The position numbers were made by a program, and so were the translations under genes. Below the pieces are notes generated by a model, which worked only from the letters and a program-made list of their open reading frames with translations, was not told the origin of the DNA and did not search any database. Shown piece after piece: positions 9,664 to 18,691 of a DNA stretch of 41,055 nt; within the stretch, counting starts at the first letter, position 1, and every line of letters begins with the position of its first letter. The stretch is from a virus, in IMG/VR virus record IMGVR_UViG_3300022937_000046, positions 1-41,055 of that record; one strand, 5' to 3'.

Positions 9664-10243
9664 TATTGCAAAAACAGATATTGATATAGATACTAAAGAT
9701 CGTACAACATTGTTAAATCTAATTAAACATATTCCTGCAAGTATTATAAAAAACAATGAAACTAAAAAACATAATACCGGAGTATATGTCACAGATATAC
9801 CGGTTAATCCATTTACAAAAACTAGCAGTATTGATTATCAAGAAGCCGAAGAGCGTGGATATTTTAAACTAGATATTCTTAATGTTAGTGTATACGAAGA
9901 AGTAAAAAATGAAAAACATCTTGTTGAATTGGTTTCTAAAGATCCTGATTGGGGCTTATTAGAACTTGAACCAGTTGTTGAAAACTTATTTCATATACAC
10001 GATCATTTTGATATTGTAAGTCAACTAAAACCAAAATCAATTATTGAATTAGCAGAAGTTTTAGCAATTATTAGACCTGCTAAACGACATCTTTTAACAG
10101 CAGATATTAATACTAGAAAATCTCAAGTGTGGCAAAAACCAACAGATGGTGGCTACTATTTTAAGAAAAGTCATGCAGTTGGATATGCTATGGCTATTGT
10201 TTTACAATTAAATTTGCTAAGTGAACAAGCACAAAAAAACTAA
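9656..10243 (+). CDS. Miniature DnaE-like (Pol III alpha-like) protein
   Basis: 195 aa. Four blocks follow bacterial DnaE in the same order but greatly condensed. (1) TDIDIDTKDR at 7-16 resembles PDxDxDFxxxR, which carries the first two catalytic Asp. (2) KKHNTGVYV at 37-45 resembles the KHAGGVVI loop. (3) Residues 59-76 (IDYQEAEERGYFKLDILN) resemble the DFDKSDVEYAGLVKFDFLG segment carrying the third catalytic Asp, here D73. (4) LAIIRP at 136-141 resembles ALFRPGP, and KKSHAVGYA at 170-178 resembles NKSHSAAYA. No PHP, OB or tau-binding region fits in this length. Known DnaE proteins exceed 1000 aa. Whether it polymerises DNA, is a remnant, or has been repurposed is unknown. It sits just after the clamp-loader-like cluster. 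Confidence 0.75.
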   Translation: MINIAKTDIDIDTKDRTTLLNLIKHIPASIIKNNETKKHNTGVYVTDIPVNPFTKTSSIDYQEAEERGYFKLDILNVSVYEEVKNEKHLVELVSKDPDWGLLELEPVVENLFHIHDHFDIVSQLKPKSIIELAEVLAIIRPAKRHLLTADINTRKSQVWQKPTDGGYYFKKSHAVGYAMAIVLQLNLLSEQAQKN

Positions 10244-10608
10244 GTTGTTTTTTTAATCAAACTAATATTTCTTCTAATAATTCGTTTTTTAAGAACATTA
10301 TTCAAACTGGTAGTAGGTCCAAACACAATTTCAACATCTTTGGTGGTAAATGTTCTTAAGCAGTCTTTGAATTTAATTAGTTCTCTGTTTAAAAATATGT
10401 TTATAGGTATAGTTCTATTAGATTCCCACCACCATATATCACCTAAATCTAAAAATTCTTGTCGTAAATCAGCAGTTTTAATAAAATCGTACACATATAT
10501 AGATGTTACATGTTGATCTTGATTCTGTAAAATACCCACATATTCGTCGTTAGAGTATTTGATACAGCTTAGAAACGGAAATTTGGTTTGTAAATCGGCG
10601 TAATCCAT
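10240..10608 (-). CDS. Minus-strand protein of unknown function
   Basis: 122 aa from the ATG at 10608 (MDYADLQ); an 8-residue longer reading starting at 10632 is possible but would overlap the divergent gene. The sequence has a beta-rich middle with an IWWWES motif and a basic C terminus (KKRIIRRN). Family not recognised. It is one of only two minus-strand genes. Its start codon lies inside the late promoter of the divergent gene (CAT of CATAAATA), and its 3' end overlaps the DnaE-like gene tail to tail by 4 nt. Confidence 0.7.
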   Translation of the reverse strand: MDYADLQTKFPFLSCIKYSNDEYVGILQNQDQHVTSIYVYDFIKTADLRQEFLDLGDIWWWESNRTIPINIFLNRELIKFKDCLRTFTTKDVEIVFGPTTSLNNVLKKRIIRRNISLIKKTT

Positions 10609-10613
10609 AAATA
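10606..10613 (+). promoter_or_regulatory. T4-type late promoter (CATAAATA)
   Basis: 7 of 8 matches to TATAAATA; predicted +1 at 10619 is the A of the next ATG. The element also contains the reverse complement of the minus-strand gene's start codon. Confidence 0.7.
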
Positions 10614-10618
10614 TTAGT

Positions 10619-11410
10619 ATGTCAAGTTCCAATACATTGTATGTTTATAGTAATACTTATGACCTTTCGATCTCAACGAAGTTAAATAACAGTATGCCAT
10701 TATACGATAAAAATATTTTACTATACAAAGGTCTAGATAGCAAGACTAATTTTAAATTAGTCAACGACAACAATATACCTTACGATTTGTCAAATGTCAC
10801 TGTGTATTTTAATATCACAGATATTGAAAACAATGAAACAGTTATTGCCAAAACAATGACAGTGTCAGATGCAGTAAGAGGAGAAGCATACGTAGAAATT
10901 ACAGCACAAGAACTTTATAATATTGGTGAAGGTTATTATAATTTTACTGCTTATATACAAGATGCTAATCAGGTCCAGTCACCGGCGTATACTGACAGAG
11001 CCGGAGACATACAAGGTGTAGTTGAAATAAAATACAGTGGCCTACCAAAGTCTAGAGATACCAAAATAGCAGACACTTTTTTACCTAATTCAGGAAATAC
11101 ATATCAAATCAGTAATGTGCTATCAGGATCAAGTGAAAGAAATTTAACTGCTAGAAATCACACAGTGGCTATATACACAACTAATTTTACCGGTAATGTG
11201 CAATTAGAAGGTAATTTAGATGACACAGCAAGTACTGATGATAATGATTGGTTTCCAATTGCAATCAAAGGTCAAGGAACTAATGAATTAGTTTTTACTA
11301 GTGAAACCGGAGTAAATCCTTTCTTTTTTACTACAGCATGTCGTTGGATTAGAGTCAAATATTCAAGTAGTTCATCTGGAACATTTGACAAAATGCTTTT
11401 AAGAAACTAA
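10619..11410 (+). CDS. Structural protein with BppU-like N-terminal domain
   Basis: 263 aa. Residues ~30-145 follow the pattern of phage baseplate upper protein N-terminal domains: a KTNFKL...N.IPYDLSNVTVYFNITDIENNE segment, a turn, then GEAYVEITAQELYNIGEGYYNFTAYIQD. The C-terminal half is Ser/Thr/Asn-rich and beta-type, ending in RWIRVKYSSSSSGTFDKMLLRN, like a receptor-facing or adhesin fold. Late expression is indicated by the late promoter abutting the ATG, and no SD is present. A tail or baseplate component is likely; exact role inferred. Confidence 0.72.
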   Translation: MSSSNTLYVYSNTYDLSISTKLNNSMPLYDKNILLYKGLDSKTNFKLVNDNNIPYDLSNVTVYFNITDIENNETVIAKTMTVSDAVRGEAYVEITAQELYNIGEGYYNFTAYIQDANQVQSPAYTDRAGDIQGVVEIKYSGLPKSRDTKIADTFLPNSGNTYQISNVLSGSSERNLTARNHTVAIYTTNFTGNVQLEGNLDDTASTDDNDWFPIAIKGQGTNELVFTSETGVNPFFFTTACRWIRVKYSSSSSGTFDKMLLRN

Positions 11411-11419
11411 AATCTTAGA

Positions 11420-12379
11420 ATGTTCATTCAAAAGAACAAAAAAGAAGATCATTTAGACAAAAGAGTTTTTTCAATAATTGGAGAAGATACTTCTGAGTGT
11501 TTAAGTAGATTGTGTTTTATAGAATATGATAATTCACAAAATTTCAATGACAAGATTAAAAGACTGTGTGATATTGAAAAAGTAAGACAAATTTTAACTG
11601 GAAAAATTGTACCAATGGGGCTAGTAACAGTTGCTGAAAGTTATGTGGATAGAGGCTCAGTACCAAAAAAACAATTGACCGAATTCTTAAGAAAAATAGT
11701 TTTAAAAAATTTAACTGCTGTTTATCCAGCATCACACATTGATTTTGATGTATATAAAAAATCTGTACAAAGTTCCACAGTATGGATGGAAGATATACAA
11801 CCACCAGAGGCTGATTACGCTAGTTTGTTAACAGCAATACTAGTTGCCAAAGAAAAAAACGAACTAGACACTGTCAAAATAGATAGCAATATTCTTAACA
11901 ATCAGGGTTTTTCTGATTTTGCTAAAGAACATATTAATCTCACTTTTTCCAATGATGCTGATATTGTTGTTACTGATAAGTTTTTTGATTTAAAGTATGT
12001 TCAACTTTTATCAAGAACTAGATGTAAAACATTAATTTGTTTTGATGAAGTGGGTTATTTGCCCAACTCTATTCCGTTACAGTATTTAGAAAAATCAAAA
12101 ATACATGTGATTCCGCCAAGTGTTACAAAACTTGGAAATTTTTTAGTTGCCGAAGGAATTTATAATAATAATAGAAACATAGAAGAAAGTTTCTATCTAA
12201 CTCAAATTCTTACTAAAAATCTTAATAGTGCTCTTTGGGATTTTGCATTAAACAGCCGAGAAAACTTTCATGCAGTGGTTGAAGAAATATATGATGCAAC
12301 TATTAATGATAATTTTAAAAATAGGTTTAAGTTGAAAACACAAGGTGTTGGCGCTATGAGCTATCGAGTGAAATTCTAA
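11420..12379 (+). CDS. Protein of unknown function
   Basis: 319 aa; family not recognised. Mixed alpha/beta composition with alternating hydrophobic strands (e.g. CKTLICFDEVGYL, IHVIPPSVTKLGNFLVAEG), suggesting a nucleotide-binding-like or Rossmann-like topology, but no Walker or other motif can be named. It follows the BppU-like gene by 9 nt and may share its late transcript. The gap behind it holds the gp61 promoter. Confidence 0.75.
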   Translation: MFIQKNKKEDHLDKRVFSIIGEDTSECLSRLCFIEYDNSQNFNDKIKRLCDIEKVRQILTGKIVPMGLVTVAESYVDRGSVPKKQLTEFLRKIVLKNLTAVYPASHIDFDVYKKSVQSSTVWMEDIQPPEADYASLLTAILVAKEKNELDTVKIDSNILNNQGFSDFAKEHINLTFSNDADIVVTDKFFDLKYVQLLSRTRCKTLICFDEVGYLPNSIPLQYLEKSKIHVIPPSVTKLGNFLVAEGIYNNNRNIEESFYLTQILTKNLNSALWDFALNSRENFHAVVEEIYDATINDNFKNRFKLKTQGVGAMSYRVKF

Positions 12380-12408
12380 TTGACTTTTGGCAGTTAACAC
12401 ACTATAAT
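12380..12408 (+). promoter_or_regulatory. Sigma70-like promoter of gp61 (leaderless geometry)
   Basis: TTGACT at 12380-12385, 17-nt spacer, perfect TATAAT at 12403-12408. The gp61 ATG is at 12416, 8 nt past the -10, so the mRNA should begin at or one base before the start codon. There is no room for an SD. Confidence 0.75.
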
Positions 12409-12415
12409 ATGTGTT

Positions 12416-13420
12416 ATGAACTTGCAATCCGTTATTGTAACTGCTATTTCTGGAAAGATGAAAAAAACTCCTTCTGGCTGGCACACTGTGAATTGTCCAA
12501 TGTGTACCACTAGAGGACATGCTAGAAATGATACCAGAAATCGTGGAGGATTCAAGTTCAGTGACGTAGCCAGTTATCATTGTTTTAATTGTGGTTATAA
12601 AGCATCATTTACTCCTGGTAGATTACTAGGAAAGCGAATGCAAGATCTTTTAATTGGCATAGGGGTTCCAGAACAAAGAGTAAAAGAACTCCAATTTGAA
12701 GCTATGAAAAACAAAGATCAAGAGCAAGATATTATAAAATCATATACATCTGTTACAGATTTTAATCAAGTGAATTTACCAAAAGGATCTCAGTTGCTAG
12801 ATAGAATTGTAAATGATCATAATCCTCCTGCTGATGCTGTTTATGTTTACAAGTATCTTATGGATCGTGAATTAGATTTCTACAATAAATTTTATTGGTC
12901 ACCGGATCCTTATATGAAAATTAATCGTAGAGCAATTGTACCTTTTTATGCAGAAGGAAAAATTGTAGGATATACTGCTAGATTAATTGAAACGTTAGAA
13001 AACATACCAAAATATTATAGTAGTGTCCAGCCAGGTTATTTGTATAATATTGATAACTTGTATAAAGATAGAAAATATGTTATAATTACTGAAGGAGTAC
13101 TAGATGCATTAAGCATTGATGCAGTAAGTTCATTAGGAAATAAGTTAACACAAGGACAAATTGATTTAATTAATGCAGTTAATAAAACTGTAATAGTTTG
13201 CCCAGACAGAGATAAATCTGGAAGTAATCTAATTGATGTTGCTTTGGAAAATAATTGGATGGTAAGTTTTCCTGAGTGGGAAACACACATCAAAGACTGT
13301 GCTGATGCTGTTAGACATTATGGTAGAATATACACATTAAAGTCAGTGATAGACAGTGCAATAAGCAACAAAGCAAAGATAGAAATATATAAGAAAATAG
13401 GAGTGCAAGATGCTAGATAG
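12416..13420 (+). CDS. 61: DNA primase gp61
   Basis: 334 aa. T4 gp61-type primase, partner of helicase gp41, making RNA primers for lagging-strand synthesis. N-terminal zinc ribbon: C27-x2-C30 and C56-x2-C59 flanked by VNCPMC and YHCFNCGYKASFTPG. A Toprim fold follows: catalytic Glu in ITEGVLDAL (E226) and the DxD pair in VVCPDRDKSG (D264, D266). The start is leaderless-type. The 3' end overlaps clpP by 11 nt. gp41 lies three genes downstream. Confidence 0.92.
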   Translation: MNLQSVIVTAISGKMKKTPSGWHTVNCPMCTTRGHARNDTRNRGGFKFSDVASYHCFNCGYKASFTPGRLLGKRMQDLLIGIGVPEQRVKELQFEAMKNKDQEQDIIKSYTSVTDFNQVNLPKGSQLLDRIVNDHNPPADAVYVYKYLMDRELDFYNKFYWSPDPYMKINRRAIVPFYAEGKIVGYTARLIETLENIPKYYSSVQPGYLYNIDNLYKDRKYVIITEGVLDALSIDAVSSLGNKLTQGQIDLINAVNKTVIVCPDRDKSGSNLIDVALENNWMVSFPEWETHIKDCADAVRHYGRIYTLKSVIDSAISNKAKIEIYKKIGVQDAR

Positions 13421-14006
13421 CAAGAAAAAACAACAACAACAAGTACCAAATAAACCGCCAGTTCAACCTGGCCAATTAATGTATGAAAACGGTTTAATTT
13501 ATTTCAGTGATCATTTTGATAGTACAACAACCAAACCAGTAATCAATACTATTATTGAAAAAAATCTACTACCTCAAGCAGAAAGACCAAAGGAAATTAC
13601 GCTAGTAATTAACTCTCCGGGTGGACAAGTTCATTCTGCATTTGCATTAATTGACACAATGAAAGGGTCAGCAATACCTATTAAAACAATTGGACTTGGC
13701 ATGATTGCATCATGTGGTATCTTAACTTTTATGGCAGGTACTAAAGGAAGACGATTCATTACTCCTAATACTTCTATCTTGTCACATCAATACAGTTGGG
13801 GCAGTGCAGGTAAAGAACACGAATTATTTGCTAGAGTTAGAGAATTTGAATTAAGCACAGCAAGAATGATTGATCATTATAAAAAATGTACTGGTTTAAG
13901 TGAAAAGAAAATTAGAGAAATATTGCTTCCTGCTGAAGATGTTTGGTTAAGTGCCAAAGAAGCAGTCAAGTATGGTATTGCAGATAAAATTATAACAACA
14001 TACTAA
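13410..14006 (+). CDS. clpP: ClpP-like serine protease
   Basis: 198 aa, usual ClpP length. The barrel-forming peptidase that degrades substrates unfolded by ClpX/ClpA. Motifs: INSPGG at 68-72 (oxyanion strand), nucleophile S101 in GMIASCG, H126 in SHQYSWGSAG, and D177 in EDVWLSAKEAVKYGIAD. The full Ser-His-Asp triad is therefore present. The N terminus (residues 1-20) is Lys/Gln-rich and atypical, where host ClpP would have a propeptide or axial loop. It could form its own 14-mer or mix with host ClpP. A ClpX-like gene begins at 40761 and a tmRNA gene lies at 28.9-29.3 kb, so a tagged-protein degradation role is a reasonable inference. Confidence 0.92.
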   Translation: MLDSKKKQQQQVPNKPPVQPGQLMYENGLIYFSDHFDSTTTKPVINTIIEKNLLPQAERPKEITLVINSPGGQVHSAFALIDTMKGSAIPIKTIGLGMIASCGILTFMAGTKGRRFITPNTSILSHQYSWGSAGKEHELFARVREFELSTARMIDHYKKCTGLSEKKIREILLPAEDVWLSAKEAVKYGIADKIITTY

Positions 14007-14016
14007 GGAGAAAGTA

Positions 14017-14691
14017 TTGACAGTTAAACTTGTAAGTTATAGCATGGCATCAAAAGAAATGTTTAATGCAGATAGCAGTCTACGTGATTTGCAAGGACTT
14101 GTTTCTTACTGTGCAAGAGTTAGTAATCCTAGTAATCAAATGAATTCTGAAACAAGTGAACGTTTGATAAAATATCTAATTGAACATAAACATTGGAGTC
14201 CTTTAGAAATGGTCAATGTTTGTTTAGAAATAAACACTACTAGAGATATTGCACACCAAATTGTTCGACACCGGTCTTTTAGTTTTCAAGAATTCAGTCA
14301 AAGATATGCTGAACCAAAAGAAATAGGAGATCAGTTTGTTATTAGAGAAGCAAGATTGCAAGACACAAAGAATAGACAGAACTCTGTTGAAACAACTGAT
14401 CACGAGCTGATCTCAGAATGGAAAACCCTACAAGAAGATATAATTTCTCACGCACAGCGAGTATATGAATGGGCAATCAAAAATGGCATAGCCAAAGAAC
14501 AGGCTCGAGTAGTATTGCCTGAAGGATTAACTAAAACAAGATTATATATGAATGGCACATTAAGAAGTTGGGTACATTATATTGAGTTGCGTGGAGCAAA
14601 TGGAACTCAAAAAGAGCATATGGATATTGCTCATGCTTGTGCTAAAGTTATAACAGAAATTTTCCCACTTGCAAAAAACATAACAGTATAA
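14017..14691 (+). CDS. thyX: Flavin-dependent thymidylate synthase ThyX
   Basis: 224 aa. Makes dTMP from dUMP using FAD and methylene-tetrahydrofolate. The ThyX signature RHR-x7-S is at 84-94 (RHRSFSFQEFSQRY), and the C-terminal LRSWVHYIELR segment is family-typical. The start is a TTG at 14017, selected by AAGGAG 6 nt upstream, directly behind the clpP stop; the first ATG would remove conserved N-terminal sequence. Supplies thymidylate for phage DNA alongside nrdA/nrdB. Confidence 0.93.
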   Translation: MTVKLVSYSMASKEMFNADSSLRDLQGLVSYCARVSNPSNQMNSETSERLIKYLIEHKHWSPLEMVNVCLEINTTRDIAHQIVRHRSFSFQEFSQRYAEPKEIGDQFVIREARLQDTKNRQNSVETTDHELISEWKTLQEDIISHAQRVYEWAIKNGIAKEQARVVLPEGLTKTRLYMNGTLRSWVHYIELRGANGTQKEHMDIAHACAKVITEIFPLAKNITV

Positions 14692-14703
14692 TATAGTAGT
14701 AGT

Positions 14704-16116
14704 ATGGCAACAGTTTACACAGACGATTTACAAAAATTATTTTTAGAATTTATGATTACAGACAGCGAATTGTTTGTAAGATGTAGAAATATTATAGATC
14801 CAAAGTATTTTAGTAAGAAGTATTTTGATACAGTAGAAATGTTTGTTGACTATGCTGAACAATACAAGTCATTACCTACAGTTGATCAAGTAAAAGCCAA
14901 ATGTGAAATAGAATTAAAGCCAGTACCTGATTTAGATGACAACCAACGCAACTGGTTTTTAGATGAGTTTGAAACTTTTTGTAGACACAAAGCATTAGAA
15001 AAAGCAATTATTGAAAGTGCTGATCTTTTAGAAAAGTCCGAATATGGTACTGTAGAAGACAAAATTAAACAAGCAGTGCGTATAGGTTTAACTAAAGATC
15101 TAGGCACAGACTATTTTGAAGATCCAAGATTAAGACTAATGAAACTCAAAGATAACAATGGTCAGATATCCACTGGATGGAAAATGCTAGACAAAAAGTT
15201 ATATGGTGGATTTAATAGAGGAGAACTTAACATATTTGCAGGAAGTTCTGGTGCTGGTAAGAGTTTGTTTTTGCAAAATCTTGCTATCAATTGGATAGAG
15301 CAAGGACTAAATGTCATCTACTTTACATTCGAATTAAGTGAAGAACTTAGTGCAATGAGAGTCGACTCTATGGTAACTGAAGTTCCTACAAATGAAATTT
15401 TTAAAAAAATTGATGATGTTGAAGTTGCTGTCAAAATGTATAAAACCAAACACGGAGGAAATTTCCAAATCAAATACATGCCATCTGGGTCAAATACAAA
15501 TGATTTAAGAACATATGTCAAAGAGTTTGCAATTCAGAAAGGTGTAATGCCGGACATAGTACTAGTAGATTATTTAGACTTGATGTTTCCATTAAACAAG
15601 AAAATTTCTCCTGGAGATATGTTTATCAAAGACAAATTTGTATCTGAAGAACTTAGAAATTTTGCTGTGGAGCAACAGATAGTTTTGGTAACTGCATCTC
15701 AGCTGAACAGAGGAGCAATTGAAGAAGTAGAATACGATCAAAGCCATATTGCTGGCGGTATATCTAAAATTAACACAGCAGACAATCTAATTGGTATTTT
15801 TACAAGCAGAGCCATGCGTGAAAGAGGACGGTATCAGATTCAGCTTATTAAAACAAGAAGTTCGGGCGGTGTAGGATCTAAAATTGATTTAGCATTTGAT
15901 GTTGATAGATTAAGAATTACAGATCTTGATGAAGATGACCAAGGATATGAATCATTACCAAGCTCTGAATCAGCACTTGCAACTATAAAAAAGAGAACAG
16001 CAACAGTACAAGACAACAAAAATTCAAACACTGTAGTAGCAGAAAAAACTGAATTTAGCAAAGGATTACGTGATATAATTAGGTCTCAAAGCCAGGTTTT
16101 CGATGATACAGAATAA
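14704..16116 (+). CDS. 41: Replicative DNA helicase gp41 (DnaB-like)
   Basis: 470 aa. Hexameric 5'-3' helicase of the replisome, partner of gp61. The N-terminal domain spans ~1-140. The RecA-like C-terminal domain has Walker A GSSGAGKS at 180-187, a catalytic-Glu-type FTFELSEE at ~208-214, Walker B DIVLVDYLDL with D289, and the DnaB-like sequence VTASQLNR. The C-terminal ~60 residues are low-complexity. A TATAAT at 14687-14692 lies 12 nt before the ATG but has no good -35, so it is not listed as a promoter. Confidence 0.93.
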   Translation: MATVYTDDLQKLFLEFMITDSELFVRCRNIIDPKYFSKKYFDTVEMFVDYAEQYKSLPTVDQVKAKCEIELKPVPDLDDNQRNWFLDEFETFCRHKALEKAIIESADLLEKSEYGTVEDKIKQAVRIGLTKDLGTDYFEDPRLRLMKLKDNNGQISTGWKMLDKKLYGGFNRGELNIFAGSSGAGKSLFLQNLAINWIEQGLNVIYFTFELSEELSAMRVDSMVTEVPTNEIFKKIDDVEVAVKMYKTKHGGNFQIKYMPSGSNTNDLRTYVKEFAIQKGVMPDIVLVDYLDLMFPLNKKISPGDMFIKDKFVSEELRNFAVEQQIVLVTASQLNRGAIEEVEYDQSHIAGGISKINTADNLIGIFTSRAMRERGRYQIQLIKTRSSGGVGSKIDLAFDVDRLRITDLDEDDQGYESLPSSESALATIKKRTATVQDNKNSNTVVAEKTEFSKGLRDIIRSQSQVFDDTE

Positions 16117-16143
16117 AACACATAGAAATCTGTTTGTTTTTTA

Positions 16144-16151
16144 TATAAATA
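16144..16151 (+). promoter_or_regulatory. T4-type late promoter (TATAAATA, perfect)
   Basis: Perfect match to the T4 late consensus, in the 51-bp gap after gp41. Predicted +1 ~16157, followed by GAGG 8 nt before the next ATG, so this late message has a short leader with a usable SD. Confidence 0.78.
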
Positions 16152-16167
16152 TTAATGAGGCAAGATT

Positions 16168-16422
16168 ATGAAAAAAAACACACGTTCAATACTAGATGAA
16201 ATTAGCAGAGTTGTACCTAGTACAGACATAAATTCTATTGTAGAAACTCGTGCTAACCATGTTATTACCTCAGCAATTAACATTACTAAAATGATTTATG
16301 AATCATATGATGAAACAGTAGCAGACGACTTAGTAAAAAGATTTATAAACAGTATTAAAACACAAGATTTTAGAAAGTTTGAGCGTGGTATAAAAAAGTT
16401 GAACGAGTCCAATGAAAGCTAA
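16168..16422 (+). CDS. Small helical protein of unknown function
   Basis: 84 aa, mostly helical: ISRVVPSTDINSIVETRANHV, then ESYDETVADDLVKRFINSIKTQD and a basic FRKFERGIKKLN tail. Family not recognised. The start is supported by GAGG upstream and a perfect late promoter. It overlaps the next gene by 11 nt. Confidence 0.8.
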   Translation: MKKNTRSILDEISRVVPSTDINSIVETRANHVITSAINITKMIYESYDETVADDLVKRFINSIKTQDFRKFERGIKKLNESNES

Positions 16423-18313
16423 TGATCTACTTGTCGAAAACACCAATCTTCATTTAACACATCTTGAAGATCTAGCACTGTTTCAAGGAAAAACAGGTGC
16501 ATTACGAGCCTTAGACTTTTTAAAAAATTTAACTGAATTAGCCAAATCAAGTAGTCCTAAAAAATTCAATGTCACTATCAAGTGGGATGGATCACCTGCA
16601 ATTTTTTGTGGAACAGATCCTAGCGATGGAAAGTTTTTTGTAGGTACAAAAGCAGTTTTTAATAAAGATGCCAAGCTCAATAAAAGCATCAAAGACATTG
16701 ATACAAATCATGCTGATACTACAAAGCAAGGTGAAGTACAAGACAAAAGCGGACTGAGAGAAAAGTTAAAAGTTGCATTTACAGAATTATCTAAATTAGG
16801 AATCAAAAATGTATTACAAGGTGATTTGCTTTTTACAAAAAATGACCTTAAAACAATCAACTATAAAGGCGAGTCATATATAGCATTTAAACCTAATACA
16901 ATTACGTATGCTGTACCAACATCAAGCAACATTGCCAAAGATATACAACAAGCAGAAATTGGAATAGTTTTTCACACAAGCTACTCGGGTAAATCATTAG
17001 AAGATATGTCTGCAAGTTTTGATGTTGATGTATCTGATCTTAACAAAGTTTCAAGTGTATGGTTTGACGATGCTTACATTAAAGATTTTACAGGCGTAGT
17101 AAATTTAACAACAGGAGAGTATCAAGCAGTACAAAATGCTATTCAAGATGCTGAAAAGTATTTGAGTCAATCCGGAGATGTTTTTAGTTGGATTGAATCC
17201 ACAGGTATTCCTGCTAAAAAGTTAAAAGAGTTAATTCACGCAAATCATAATAAAATGGTGAGAGCTGGGTCAATTGAACAAGATCCTGCAAACTTTTTTA
17301 ATGGATTTGCAAACGACTATGAGCAAAGAATTGAAAAAGAAATTGAAAATTTAAAAACAGGTAGAGAAGGACCAGCCGGACAAAGAAAATTAGTAGCATT
17401 AGAACAATGGAAAAATAATTATTTTGCAAACAAAGATAAAATTCAAGCATGGTATAGTTTATGGCTAAAACTAACAGCAATCAAAAATACACTCTATCAA
17501 AAACTAAAAAACATTAAAGCCATTGATGCTTTTGATCAAAACGGCGAAGAATATGTTGTTAGAGATCAAGAAGGTTTTGTTGCAGTAGATCATGTTGGTA
17601 ATGCAGTTAAAATTATTGACAGATTAGATTTTTCAAGAAAGAATTTTGCTAAAGAAGGACTAAATTTAAATTTATTAAATCAACTCACTGAAAGTCGTGC
17701 ATTTAGAACAAGACAAGATATAGGCCAACACACAGCATCGCAAGTTGGTGAACTTGTATATACATATATTTTATCTTTATTGGTTATGTATTATGAATAC
17801 AAATACAAAAAAATGTCACAACAATATTCCAGTAGAACTTTAAGTTATAATAATTTTGATTTTTTTAGAACAAATGGAACTGATTTATATTTGTTAACAC
17901 ATAGTCTTTTTGGAACTGGATCAATTGTGCAGTTTGCTGATGAGGTAGCAAGTAAAAAATATATAGAAAGATTAAGTAAAAACTCTTTTACTTTGAAACA
18001 AATTTTAGTTGAACTTAAAAATGATTCATTAAAAGATGTTCCAAGATTTTTAATTCGACTTGAAAAAGAATTGTCAATATCAAACTCTAAACTTAAAAAA
18101 TCTAGAAGATTAATTAGTGACTATAGAAAGTTAAAGCAAAAAGAAAAGTATAATGTAATTATACATTTGCAACAATCACTTCGAAACCGTGCACCACGTA
18201 GTGAACTATACAGTATTTTACAAGATATGATTAAAGAAAGACAGTTAGCAGACAAGTATAGGTCTCAACAAAATTTACCAAAAAGAGTTGCCACCGGGGC
18301 AAAAACTAGTTAA
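16412..18313 (+). CDS. Ligase/nucleotidyltransferase-like protein, 633 aa
   Basis: The N-terminal half looks like the covalent nucleotidyltransferase superfamily (DNA/RNA ligases, capping enzymes). KWDG at 57-60 fits motif I (KxDG, with K57 the candidate adenylated Lys), FVGTK at 76-80 and LQGDLLFTKNDL at ~135-146 fit motif III-like strands, and AFKPNTITYAV at ~158-168 may be a further strand. Around residues 390-420 is EGFVAVDHVGNAVKIIDRLDFSRKNF, resembling motif V (EGxV...K). The last ~200 residues are helical, very basic and match nothing I know. I am fairly sure of the superfamily and unsure of substrate. It overlaps the upstream gene by 11 nt, within a late-promoter unit. Confidence 0.6.
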   Translation: MKANDLLVENTNLHLTHLEDLALFQGKTGALRALDFLKNLTELAKSSSPKKFNVTIKWDGSPAIFCGTDPSDGKFFVGTKAVFNKDAKLNKSIKDIDTNHADTTKQGEVQDKSGLREKLKVAFTELSKLGIKNVLQGDLLFTKNDLKTINYKGESYIAFKPNTITYAVPTSSNIAKDIQQAEIGIVFHTSYSGKSLEDMSASFDVDVSDLNKVSSVWFDDAYIKDFTGVVNLTTGEYQAVQNAIQDAEKYLSQSGDVFSWIESTGIPAKKLKELIHANHNKMVRAGSIEQDPANFFNGFANDYEQRIEKEIENLKTGREGPAGQRKLVALEQWKNNYFANKDKIQAWYSLWLKLTAIKNTLYQKLKNIKAIDAFDQNGEEYVVRDQEGFVAVDHVGNAVKIIDRLDFSRKNFAKEGLNLNLLNQLTESRAFRTRQDIGQHTASQVGELVYTYILSLLVMYYEYKYKKMSQQYSSRTLSYNNFDFFRTNGTDLYLLTHSLFGTGSIVQFADEVASKKYIERLSKNSFTLKQILVELKNDSLKDVPRFLIRLEKELSISNSKLKKSRRLISDYRKLKQKEKYNVIIHLQQSLRNRAPRSELYSILQDMIKERQLADKYRSQQNLPKRVATGAKTS

Positions 18314-18314
18314 T

Positions 18315-18689
18315 ATGTATTCGTACAATTCGTTAAAAAACACCTATATTCAGCTGTCTGAGTCTTTAGAAATTTATAAATTATGCACAACAATTCCTTT
18401 ATCATATAACGAAGTTACAGAAACAGATAGTGAAAAAGATTTTGATCATGTTAAACAGTTAATACTAATGTATGATAAAATACTGTTTTTTACACAACCA
18501 ACACAGTCTTTGAAACACAAAAATTGCTATGAGTTTATATTTGGTGTGTCACATGTGAATTTATTTGCATACAAAAAAAATGAAGTAGGAATATTACAAA
18601 ATCGGTTAGATGATTTGATTTTGTTTGGTGGAATATTAAATACAAAAGGAGTAAATACAAATACATGGATTTACAAATTTAAGGAGTAA
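18315..18689 (+). CDS. Protein of unknown function
   Basis: 124 aa from the ATG at 18315, right after the upstream stop; a TTG start at 18288 would add 9 residues overlapping the previous gene and is less likely. It contains hydrophobic beta-type segments (KILFFTQPTQSL, CYEFIFGVSHVNLFAYKK) and ends TWIYKFKE. Family not recognised. Confidence 0.7.
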   Translation: MYSYNSLKNTYIQLSESLEIYKLCTTIPLSYNEVTETDSEKDFDHVKQLILMYDKILFFTQPTQSLKHKNCYEFIFGVSHVNLFAYKKNEVGILQNRLDDLILFGGILNTKGVNTNTWIYKFKE

Positions 18690-18691
18690 TA

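Noticed and set aside
14687-14692. TATAAT before gp41 as a promoter
   Set aside because: No acceptable -35 or extended -10 at normal spacing; read-through from upstream is enough.
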